Assembly (NCBI GenBank): GCA_037389465.1
Contig: JAZARR010000105.1
Coordinates: 496,001-560,000, forward strand
Direction: 5' to 3'
Length of the DNA: 64,000 nt
From: Baylisascaris procyonis
Taxonomy: Eukaryota; Nematoda; Chromadorea; Rhabditida; Ascarididae
Shown one piece after another: positions 51,702 through 61,949 of this stretch (within the stretch, counting starts at the first letter, position 1; each line of letters begins with the position of its first letter). The notes beneath the pieces were generated by a model that made no database searches, had not been told where the DNA came from, and saw only the letters and a program-made list of their open reading frames with translations. The translations under genes and the position numbers were made by a program.

Positions 51702-52683
51702 ATGCATTTACTCGTGTTATTCCTTTTTAACTGCTCGATACTGTTTAAATCGCTACTTGCTAGCGACAATCTTAATCTACGTCCACGACAGCTCATCAAT
51801 GCTGGTTAGTAACTTTCATTTATGGGTTTTTATATTGCAGAGTTATGTAACGCTGAGAATGGCTTATAGATTTCCTATCTTTCAGCTCTATTTGTTTGTT
51901 TGTTGTTTTTTTTTTTGTTAATTTTCATTTTTCAACAATTTTGATGGAATTGACTTGTGAATCGTTAAAAAAATATTTAGATGCTCGGAATTTATTTACC
52001 TAATATTAAGTGATCTTAATGTTCGTATTGAAACTACGCGTTTCTGGGTTTATCTGATGTTGTCTATTATGTTTTTAAAGCTTATCGATCATATCTGTAC
52101 ATATTTTGAACAGTGTATTATTTTTAGAGACATTGTGTTGTCAAATTCGTTTGCAAATTTTTTTTTCGGCGCCATCTCATTTTGTTGTGCTGTAATCAGT
52201 GCTAAACAAAGAAACGATGAATTTGCAAAGAGAGATATATGATGAACACACGCTTCTGTGATGTGTTATATTTTCTATTGCTTTGTGCTTATTTCCATTC
52301 GTTTTTTCTTTCTCCACAGAGAATTTCCTTTATTTGTACGAATAGTTCGCTATTCAACTGACAGTTTTGTAAATACTCTCCAAAGCGTTTTTGTAATAAA
52401 TTACGCTTCACAAAAAAAGAGAATTGTTCAATCACACAAATGCACAGTGAGGCCCTTGTTTTGTGCGATTTGAACGTTTTCTTTGCTCATTTCGTTGAAT
52501 TGCATCGTTGTTTTTTTTTTTTTTTTTTTTAGCTATTGGATTAGCTTTTTTTTTTTAGCTATTCCAACGCATAGCTATTGGAATCCACTATCTTTCCTTT
52601 TACGAGTTAATAGGCAATTACGTGAGAAAGGTCCAGCACGTTTGAGAGAGATTAATGAAGTGAAAGAAGAATTACAAAAATAG
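51702..52683 (+). CDS. Predicted small secreted protein, 2 exons, 75 aa (unrecognised)
   Basis: Exon 1 51702-51804 begins MHLLVLFLFNCSILFKSLLA, a textbook signal peptide with likely cleavage after ...SLLA, then SDNLNLRPRQLINA and donor GCTG|GTTAGT (phase 1). Exon 2 52559-52683 follows a long T tract and TTTTTTAG; the junction restores Ala and the frame continues IPTHSYWNPLSFLLRVNRQL and a basic/acidic helix ending EVKEELQK-stop. No Cys in the mature part, so it is not a disulfide-rich peptide; no obvious dibasic-bounded amidated peptide repeats. It lies on the opposite strand inside what I read as an intron of the large minus-strand gene. Function unknown; splice and phase fit plus the signal peptide are the support. 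Confidence 0.55.
52511..52558 (+). repeat. Duplicated poly-T + AGCTATT acceptor
   Basis: Two successive T-tracts each end in TTTAGCTATT (AG at 531-532 and at 557-558 of the 52-kb block). Use of the first would bring an in-frame TAG; only the second keeps the frame of the small secreted protein. Confidence 0.8.
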
Positions 52684-52912
52684 ATATATTCTGATAAGGC
52701 TGATAAACCTGAATTGATATTAGTGAAAAAATTGATCTGAGAAAGTATTTTTTAAATTTATGAAAACATTATGCTTTTTTGTTCAATGAGTGTTTTTTTT
52801 TTCTCGCTATGCATTATTTATCCTCGAGAAAGGTGTCACAAAGAAAAAAGCAATGACTGACACTTTTGTGCTTTTTTTTTCTGCAAAATAATGCACTTTA
52901 ATAGCTCTACGT

Positions 52913-52914
<2 letters not shown>

Positions 52915-52972
<58 letters not shown>
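52915..52972. repeat. (TA)n microsatellite
   Basis: About 58 bp of uninterrupted TA, just downstream of the small secreted-protein gene. Confidence 0.95.
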
Positions 52973-52975
<3 letters not shown>

Positions 52976-53903
52976 TGATCTTTTATTTATTGAGGTGATT
53001 TTCTACCGCTATTTTGATTACAATTGATTGTATCCCTCTTGAGTTACTAGTACTTGGATATGATATGAAATATATAAACATTCGTTGTAAAACCTATCGC
53101 GTGGGCAAAAAAAGGCGCTTGATTGAGGATTACGAGATGCGCATATCATGCTAAGCGGAATAGGATTTCCTCTTCCAATAATTTTGAACAATTTTTTGGG
53201 CGCATATCAGATGGGCCAATTTCAGATGCAACGCGGGCCAATTTTATTACACTGGCTACACATTGATCAAGCATCATGGACAAGAATTAAGAGCAGATTA
53301 GAGCGTTTCACCATAAACAGCATTCAATAAATCAATTCTTTTCTTAAAATTCGAGAAAAAACTCAAATCTTTGTGTCTCTAATTCAAAGAAATCGTATTT
53401 CCACAGAAATTTCTTCTGTCGTAGGTTTTTTGCACCTATCGGAGTATTAAAGTATTTTATTGTCAACTCGATCATGAAAGATATGTTTTGAACGCTAAGA
53501 GTGAGTAAAATGCTTCAGTGATGTGATTAAAGATGGAAATCAACAACGAGAGATGTGTGTGTATGTGGGGGGGGGGGGGATTTGACAGCTTGGACTAGCC
53601 AAAGGAGGAAATAGAGAAATGCCAGCTTCAATGTAGCGTGTGCAGTTGCGCTTATATCGCATTCACATGATGCGAATCATTGACCAATTAAGCTCTCATA
53701 GAAATGTTTCATTCCGGCAAGGATTAGCTGACTTTGCGAGCGCATTTCAAACAAAGGCTGTGCACTTATGGAGCGACGCGTCCTCGTGCTTAGCAACTGC
53801 TCGCCGATCGCTACCCCCATCACCCTTTACACCATTGAGCACATTAAACTCTCCCCATTTCTCAACATTTTTCTATGTAAACTTATGTCGACTTTTAGTA
53901 TAG

Positions 53904-54122
53904 ATTCTCAAAAACCTGCAGTATTTGCTGCAGCGGTTATATAGACAACTTTTGAGATTGGGTGGCATTCTTCGTTCTCCGCATTTTGGTCACTCGCTAA
54001 ACATTCTTTTGGAGTTGAGGTTGCATTTCAGCGACGATCGTTGCTTTAGCCTGAAGTGGAAAAATATGGAGTTTGGAGGGAACCTGATGGATATTGAATG
54101 GTTTGGGCCGGTAGTGGAATAA
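53904..54122 (+). CDS. Candidate plus-strand exon with LYR-like motif
   Basis: After TTTAGTATAG the frame reads ILKNLQYLLQRLYRQLLRLG and continues to a stop at 54122. L-Y-R-x-L-L-R-L inside an amphipathic helix resembles the LYR motif of mitochondrial assembly factors, but the rest does not match a known LYRM and no start exon was found. A neighbouring plus frame at 53640-53830 is also protein-like. Confidence 0.22.
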   Translation: MLKNLQYLLQRLYRQLLRLGGILRSPHFGHSLNILLELRLHFSDDRCFSLKWKNMEFGGNLMDIEWFGPVVE

Positions 54123-54385
54123 AGTGGAAAGTTTGCGTTTTGTATGCTCATCATGAAAATTTTATTTTTGCATAGTTCAGATAGATCAGACTCTGAAAAC
54201 TGATGAAATCGGGAGAGGATTTGAGAACAACTGACATAGATCATTAATTGAAAGAATATCTCTCTTCATATGGTCCCTTTAGCAATTGCTAGTGACGCTG
54301 CTTGGCAAACATTCAAAGGCGATGGCTGGCCGTCTACGTTTGTTTGTCGTTTGTTGAAGGCACTGAGAGCATACACATAGCATAC

Positions 54386-54537
54386 GTCTTGTTGAAGTGA
54401 AGACTGCTGCTTTCGCTGACAGTTTTGACAATCCCCCAGCTTAGGGGTTCTTGAGGTTCTCGGCCGAGTAATTCGATCGCTATTCGGCTGCCAATCTCAC
54501 AAGAATCCTTGACGGGAGTTGTCATAGTAGGTGACCC
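54386..54537 (-). CDS. Candidate exon of the minus-strand gene
   Basis: A 152-bp exon between TTGTTACAG and GAC|GTATGC, phase 0 in and 2 out. The reading includes CEIGSRIAIELLGREPQEPL and SWGIVKTVSESS. It is clearly protein-like. IGSRIAI...WGIVKTV has a small-barrel look (start of a Tudor or CAP-Gly fold) but the family cannot be fixed. Confidence 0.42.
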
Positions 54538-54599
54538 CTGTAACAACACAACATTATCGTACGATGGGACACTTTTGCAATAAATTCATCGATTTGTTT

Positions 54600-56940
54600 G
54601 TTGGCATGGGCGAACTGTTTAGAGGATCGTTAATCTGGCACGTCGGCTTTGCCCTCGTCAACTAATACTCTATCCCAAATCTTTCCCCATCGACAGCATA
54701 CGTGGCGACCATTCTATCTCTTGTCTCCATTAACGATTTTCTAAGGCAGTTATTTTGAGGATGCGACAAAACGACTATTGTATTAGATTAGTCCTTTTTA
54801 ATATGAAGGGTTCTTCATTTGGGATGAATTACTCAGCTTTGATTTCAATGCAGACAAATCTGGAGGCTTTTAGTTAAGATTTTATCACCGCTGAAAGTTT
54901 GTTCTTGCATCCATCAGAACGAATATTTTATGTGAAAAAGGAAGTTTTGTGTTAAGTAGAATTGCCACAGAAAAGACAGTCTAATCTAATAATATCATAA
55001 ATTTCTAACAAAAAAAAGTGCTGTGATTTGATAAAAGTTTTATTTAGATTTCACCACTCAGCCGAAACTTATAAAATTCATTACTTTAAAACTTTTTTTC
55101 AAGCACCAAAAATCAGAACACATATCATCTCATTGAGGCATAAAAAATATCGCTTGTATTACGTTTGGCATGAATGATTGTTTCTAAATTTTGGGCTCAC
55201 TTTTCTGCTCGAAAATGGCCAAAAGCAGCATTGTCTATGTGCTTTCATGTGAAAGCATTCCATTTGTATCAAGCACATAACGTCGTTGAATTTAATGCTT
55301 TATGTATCGCTCGATTTGCAATCATGAACAATTTCTTGCTGAAGCGTCGAAACGATCGCTTTTAAACTATACATCGTCACACTAAAAACAGTCCCACATA
55401 TAATCAACAATATGCAAATGCACTCTTCTATACTGGTTTTGGTATTGAGTGTAGATATTAGAGGCCAGTATAGGGTTAGCGCATCGGATCGCAATATGCT
55501 TCATCAAATGAGCTTGAATGCTTGATTACATGCACAATCATCTCGTAATGTTTCGGTTGGCTAACTTCTATCGATCTGGTGAGAGACGAGTCCTTCGTGT
55601 CTTATATAAGTCGCACTCGGAATGTGATTAATGCGGAACGTGCAGCCAACATGTTTTATGTCCCTCATCTTCCGACCACTACCAAATATGGCCATAGCAT
55701 AAACATTTTCCATTCGGGCGATTAGCTCATCACTTCAAAAGAGCTAGTATCAATCGTTAAGCGTTCAGCGAATGATTTCATCAATTTGAAGCATTCGCCA
55801 GCTTGTGATCTTTATTTAAGGATGATCATTCATGATCCTTGAGCGGACTGTGGGTGATGTTAGATCTGATTGATCTGCTGATGTAACTTTCTCTTGAACA
55901 TTTCATCCGGCAGTTCATTTTTCTTCGTCTAAACAAATTGGACACTAAATGAGTCGATAAATATGGTTCCCTCATCGTGTTTTAATGAAGCTGTGTCCTA
56001 TCATCTATGCATTTAGCTTGTTTCGTTCACTTGACCTCAGCATTTGCCTCTCTTTAGGTTCAGATCATCTCGAATGTTTTTTTGATTAGCTCAGCAGAAA
56101 TGCATGTGAGTGTAGTTGTAAATGTTGATCCGCATCCCAGTCTGTTTCACACGTAGAGAGGGATAAGCAGATAGGGTATGACTATGTAACCGGCGAGGGG
56201 AGGGGAGGGTATAAGAGAGGGAAAAGACGGTCAAGAATGATTGCATAGTAATTCCAGTAAGATTTCGTTGCAACGAATTTGCACACTGCAATAATTTTTA
56301 CAGTTCCATCTTGTCGTATTATAAGCCGTTATTGCGAACAAAAATTGCTCTATAATGTTGTGCAGCTCTAGTATAGCTATAAATTAGCAGCGCTATAACG
56401 TTGAAATGTTCTGTAGTATGCGTCGATTTGTTTTACAATTGGATCAGTCGTTATGCGCTTTTCGAATTGCCCTTCAGCGACGTAAATATCAAACATTGAC
56501 ATTTTTATCGGTGAAATGCCGTCGCATTCTCTGAGGTATCGTCAATAGGATGGCATTTATATCACGTCTGCACCTCATTCATAGCCTTGAGATCCATCAG
56601 TCAACGAATGCGATCGATGTGCGCAAGCAAACAAATAGAGATTGAAACGGCTAATGCGATATGTGCTGTTTTTTTTTTCACTCGACGGTATATTTGCTTG
56701 GAACAAGTGGAAGAGCACCAGAAAGTGGAAAAGATGTTGCGCGCTTGCAAGCTTTTTAAAAAGCTTTAACCTGCCAGATCAAACCTATGCACAGATATCG
56801 AGCAATGTTTCACATGGATTTTCCTATGTGACGAACCGTTTGTACTGATTATCAACCAAAAAATGCGTTATTTGTAACACTTAAAAATCCCTAACTCTCG
56901 CAGAATATGAACAGTTTGAATAATGTTGCAGGTAAGATTT
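54600..56940. other. AT-rich stretch, probable intron
   Basis: No supportable exon or repeat apart from short G-rich and A/T tracts. Confidence 0.35.
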
Positions 56941-56947
56941 CACTTAC

Positions 56948-57136
56948 GCGAAAAGCACAGCGTCATAGTGGTGCGCTTTTTTGCAAGTGACGCAGATCTA
57001 CACCTCAGTTGCACACGACGGGAGGGGAAAAATGTAACTAAAATGTGCCTAATCAATGGATCGACATAGAAATAGTTGGGGCTTCCCGTGATAGGCCCCA
57101 TATAACACCGGCAAGTTTCGCTGTTATTGATGGTAA
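56948..57136 (-). CDS. Candidate Tudor-start exon of the minus-strand gene
   Basis: Exon between acceptor ACACTTTTAG and a strong donor CGC|GTAAGT, phase 1 on both sides. The reading CRCYMGPITGSPNYFYVDPL carries the I-x-x-SP-x-x-F-x-V signature that opens Tudor/eTud cores. The following 40 residues are basic and less typical, so the real donor might be further upstream. Confidence 0.38.
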
Positions 57137-59078
57137 CTAAAAGTGTCAGAAAGACGCATACACGCTCATGCGCCAATTTTGGGCTTTTTAAACTATGTTC
57201 TATCGAAATTTCCGTTACAATATTATGAATAAATAGGGAGTTTTAAAGTAGCGATGAAAGTCTATGAAGTGCTGTCAGTCTCGCTTGTGTGAACATTCCC
57301 CATTCGTTCAATTTTCAGTGGCAAACGAATATGGAAGAGAGAAGCGCAAGACTGGTCTCGAGTTTTTTTTTTTGTGAGAAAAGTTTTTGTTTCCGCTTCT
57401 TGCCGGAAATTGATGAACCAACCGCACGTCACAATTAATTGCGCTCGTCGCCGCACGAATAGATGAGTGATCTCATTGGAAAAGAATCGCTCATGAGATC
57501 AGCAAATAAAAAAAAAACACCATTCATTTTAAAAGTATTCACTGTCAAGTATTTATTCATCCTTAAACAACATACAAATACCGGCAACGCCTACAAGCGT
57601 TCACCTTTTTTTACGCTTTCGGAATGTCGGTAAGTTTGATAAAACCTGCTGTTTAATGGATATAATTGGAAAAACCACCTGTAATAGAGGCTGTTTCATG
57701 TGTAGTGAACGTAAGTGCACCGAAGATGCACTAACCTACTGCTGCTGAGTGCAGGTTAAACTTGGAATCGCTTAGTATGATAAAATATTTCACGGGGAGA
57801 GAATTTCGACTTGAGCATTTCTGAGGCAGAATGCGCAAAGAGCTGAGGGTGCCCGATTTCTTGATGAAGTTTTATGAAAGCGGTGCATCCAGCATCTCCA
57901 GGATGCAGAACGTATTTACATGGAGTTTGGTAGTGATCAAAACATTTCTGAGCTTAACCGCGGACAGGATCAACAAATATTCTTACGATTCTTTTCTACC
58001 GATGGGTTGTGCAATGTTATGTTGTATGCTTTTCGTTCCAAACTATGTTGAATTTTGATGAGAAATTAGGAGTTACACATGATTTTATTGGGGAAATATG
58101 TTGACAAATATGACAATTGATCAAGCAGTGTTGACATCGTATTTGCTCTTAAAAGATTTAGTGATCATCGATTACAGAGCGAGTTTATGTATTGCACATT
58201 CACGAAAATAAAAAACCGCTAGCATATCAACGAAGTGCTAATGTTGTAAAATTGGTGTAAAATTAAATAACTATTTCTGTGCTCTTTTTTTTTGGAAAAT
58301 GAACTTCAACAAAAATTCATAATTATATTATCATCTGCAGCAGTCACAGTTGTTTTGTTTTTGTTTTTTTGTTTTTTTTTTTGATGTTAAAAGAATACTC
58401 AGTGAAGAATAGGCTTTTTTTTTCTCGAAGACATGACACATTGATTGTCCTGCAATATTAATAGAATTTCCTTCAAGTTTTATTGAAAACTGCAAACTTC
58501 TGAGAGTAAATAAAATATGGAAATGGAAATAATTTGCTCAGAAATAAATTGCATAGGAGTAATTTGGAATCGAATTACAAAATCAGCATAGAAATAACTT
58601 GTATACAACTACGATTACTCATAGAATAATTTTAACATTATTGTTATAAATTAGCATAGTCGTATTTTGTGAGATATTTATCATTTTTAAGTGTTGATGC
58701 TCGAAATGACATCAGAAATATCGATTTTTTTTCTTTAAGAAAATAGTAGAGATATTTTCTTAAGAATATTAAATTTTTTTCTTTCTTTTTTTTGGCAAAG
58801 ATTTTCTACAGTTGAAACGCTTGAAGTGACTATATAACGGATTGGGAATATTTGTTGATGTATTTCAATTAGAAGGTAGCGGCAGTAAGAAATCACTAAA
58901 GAGGATAGGAGCATGAACGGCATGGAGAGATAAGACGAGGATTAATATGGAGGGAGAGTAGACGAAAGGAATCAGTATAAGTAGTGGGCGTAGCTCATAG
59001 CAAGGGGAATTATTTGGTACATGGAGGATGCGCAACGTTTAGTATCCCATAAGCACATATTGGAGCAAGCAAGCCGGA

Positions 59079-59318
59079 ATGATTGATGTTGATCGGATGG
59101 ACGTGCGTGCATGTCGCAGTCGACTCACCAACGTGACGCCGGTCATCAGTCAACCGACCCGTTGGATGCATTCGGCATCGACACGTTCCGATGAATATGA
59201 GCATGTTTACCACCCGGTACGAGATCATTGCTTTGCACCCTTTTCGCTGCATAACAATCGCTGCATTCGACCGGCTAATCACTCGCTTGTCGCCGTTCAT
59301 GCTCATTTTGCCGTATGA
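59079..59318 (+). CDS. GC-richer open block, strand uncertain
   Basis: About 240 bp open on plus (includes NVTPVISQPTRWMHSAS) and on minus. Base composition stands out from the AT-rich flanks, so it may be an exon or an old repeat; no motif and no clean splice sites decide the strand. Confidence 0.2.
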   Translation: MIDVDRMDVRACRSRLTNVTPVISQPTRWMHSASTRSDEYEHVYHPVRDHCFAPFSLHNNRCIRPANHSLVAVHAHFAV

Positions 59319-59782
59319 CAAAGGTGACAGCTGTCACTCACCTAAACACACAATCAACCATACATATTATTGCCATCAACTTACTGCTTAAGGCGAACAT
59401 CGATGCATCCTTTCATCAGCTTTCATTGCTATTGCTAATGCTTCCTTTCAGAACATTTCTTCTGGATTGCGAGATCAACATGTTTTTGGAAAAATTTTGC
59501 GGAAAGCGCTTTAATTGTTATCGTATCTTTTACGCCATTTAAGAATGCAGTAAATAGTCAGGGAATATGCAAAATTATGACCTCACAATTGTAGACCAGC
59601 AAGACACCAATTCTCGAGAGGGCTACCGCAATTATTTGCAACAATGACTTGTCATAATACTGCAAGAATGCAATCGCAACGTTGTCTTATAACAACATTA
59701 TGACACATTGAACGTTCACACTATCAAAATCTGATGAAGAGGAAAGAAGGAGAAATTGAACAAAAATGAAAGGAATCCTTTT

Positions 59783-59970
59783 CTAGCGTTCTAAGGGTGT
59801 ATTTTCAAAGTAATTTTGTGCCTTTAAAGTGGTGAAAATGTTTCTTTCTTCATTTGCTGATCGATATTCATGCCGTGTTAACAACTTTTGACAAACTAAT
59901 CTACCAGTCTTAACCTTTTGCGTGTGGTAATTTTTAAGTTCATGTATTTGTCGTTTCATTGCTCTGTTCA
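59783..59970 (-). CDS. Candidate exon of the minus-strand gene
   Basis: Starts after CCAAACAG (phase 1) and reads NRAMKRQIHELKNYHTQKVK then TGRLVCQKLL, ending in a stop at 59783 if no donor is used. Charged, helical, coding-like. Donor candidates AAG|GTTAAG and CTG|GTAGAT. Confidence 0.32.
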
Positions 59971-60359
59971 CTGTTTGGAAAAAAAAATGTGGTTTCGTTG
60001 TTGTGATCACTCGTTGAAAAAAAATTTCGCTATTTTCAGCATTTACGATAATGCGATTTCGAACATTAAATTTCCGATTCTATTGACGTTTACGATGCCT
60101 TATTTTGCCTCATTGCTAGCTTGCTGATATAAACTATCGCGCACAACGTTCTATTCATCGTTCAAATCATCGTCTTTTTTTACACCCAACAGATCTGTCC
60201 GATGAGTGCGCATAGCTTCTTTGTTCCTCATCATTGATGCCTTACGCTTGCGGGCATAAAACATTTTACGTGAAGAGCTGACATAATGGATAGATGCACG
60301 CTTACAGTAATCAAGGGATCGACGTTCAAATCCTCATTACTTCTTCCATTTTCTTCACC

Positions 60360-60420
60360 GTTGCTCTTCTCTCTCTCTGTGTCTTTCCTTCTTTCTTTCT
60401 TTCTCTCTCTCTTTGTTTCC
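60360..60420. repeat. CT-rich low-complexity tract
   Basis: TCTCTC and TTTC simple repeats over about 60 bp. Confidence 0.85.
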
Positions 60421-61065
60421 CTTCCTTCACATTTCTCATCATATCAGATCCTCTCTCATCACTTTTTCGCACTCATGTCGAATGCCGTCAATGGGATGCA
60501 TGATGGCGCCTTTTAATTAGATGTAATTAAATTCCGGAGGTGATTTGCATATAATCCCACGTCACATATAAATACACGTTGAACGCTGATGATGATGTCC
60601 TTCGACATTCTATTTCAACGTTTCAGTGCGTTTGTTATGAACTCTCTTCACTTTGTTCATTTTCTTTTGCAATTTTTAGCTTTGAAAATTGATTGCAGAA
60701 TCTCATTTATTCTTATTGAAGCTTATTCATACTCGAAATTAGCATAAAATGGATTTAGCAACCTTAGACAGATATGGTGATATGAAGCGTAAATTCTGCA
60801 ATAATTAACGGGAATTAATACAACAAATAAATTCATGTCAAAAAATGTTGGAAGAAAAATATTCTCAATTGATTATTATTGAATCAGAGGGCGTGCTTCC
60901 TAAATCTAACGCTTTTATAGAAGGGAAAGTTTTTGAAATGTTATGGAAATGTCGAACTTTTTAGTAGTAGCGCTTTAAATTTTTCAATGATAAACCAAGG
61001 GGATGATAGATATAATCGAATGTTTCTGCTCGATATAATCGAATATCTGGTGAGCCTTACTTCAT

Positions 61066-61266
61066 TCATTCAAGACACATTTTCTGCGCCGATTTTGCAA
61101 TCTGTCTTAATTCACTACTGCCTCCTTCATCGAATAACTTTAACAACAATGAACATATCTTATTACATAAATTATCTTCATTATTGCTATGGTTAGCAGG
61201 TAGGACACCTTGTATTTTTCCGGTAACGCAAGAGTAACTTATTTCGAAATCAGAAATTTTATTCAC
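61066..61266 (-). CDS. Candidate exon of the minus-strand gene
   Basis: Begins after GATCAACAG, phase 0, and reads VNKISDFEISYSCVTGKIQ, later LLLKLFDEGGSSELRQIAKS and a stop at 61066. A donor CAAG|GTGTCC inside would leave phase 1 and fit the exon at 59970. Either the C-terminus of one gene or an internal exon. Confidence 0.32.
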   Translation of the reverse strand: MNKISDFEISYSCVTGKIQGVLPANHSNNEDNLCNKICSLLLKLFDEGGSSELRQIAKSAQKMCLE

Positions 61267-61792
61267 CTGTTGATCTCAATGCAGACAATTGCGATAACGT
61301 TTGCTTTCCCGTTGTTTGAGTTTTGCAGAAAGAAAAAAAATGGTTTAACCTGGTTGCGAGCAGGATGTAGCAAATGAAGTTAAATGCGAAAACGAACAGG
61401 TTTTTGATTTTGAAGGTGCATTTTATTTGGCTGATGAATTACCTCATGAATCGTAAGGTTACCGCAGTGATGTTGAAGTTCGAAGAAATATTGCTTTCCT
61501 TTTTCCATCCACTTCTCATAGACGAAAAATTGAAGCGTGCGAAAGGAAAAGTTCGTTACTATGAGACTTTAGGAGGAGATAGTGGTAAGGGATGGAGGTC
61601 ATCTTGCAAGGAGTTTAATTTGCTACTAAAACCTTTTCACGCCAAACATTTAGTTATAAAATAAAGTTTTTATTTAAAACAAAATGAAAAATTTTTGACA
61701 GAGTGATATTCTGTTCATATTTCTTGGGAGTTTTTTTTTTTGAATACATCGATTCTTTGTTAAGGACACAAATATTGAAGAATGAGGAACAC

Positions 61793-61929
61793 TTCAAAGA
61801 GGCGCTGCTGCTTTAGGAAAACTTGGCAAGTGTGCCGAATTGGTTGAGAGTGGTTCTTCAAGGCGATGAAATGAGCACAGTTGTCTACGGGACACAACTG
61901 TTTCATCGTTACAACACGTTTCCAATCCT
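61793..61929 (-). CDS. Candidate exon with Cys/His pattern
   Basis: 137 bp between TTGGTTTAG and GAA|GTGTTC; phase 0 out, matching the next exon at 61266. The reading DWKRVVTMKQLCPVDNCAHF continues with three more His and a Cys. The C-P-x-D...H...H...C layout hints at a small zinc-binding unit but the spacing does not match the CHHC finger. Confidence 0.35.
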
Positions 61930-61949
61930 CTAAACCAATACAAAGCAAT

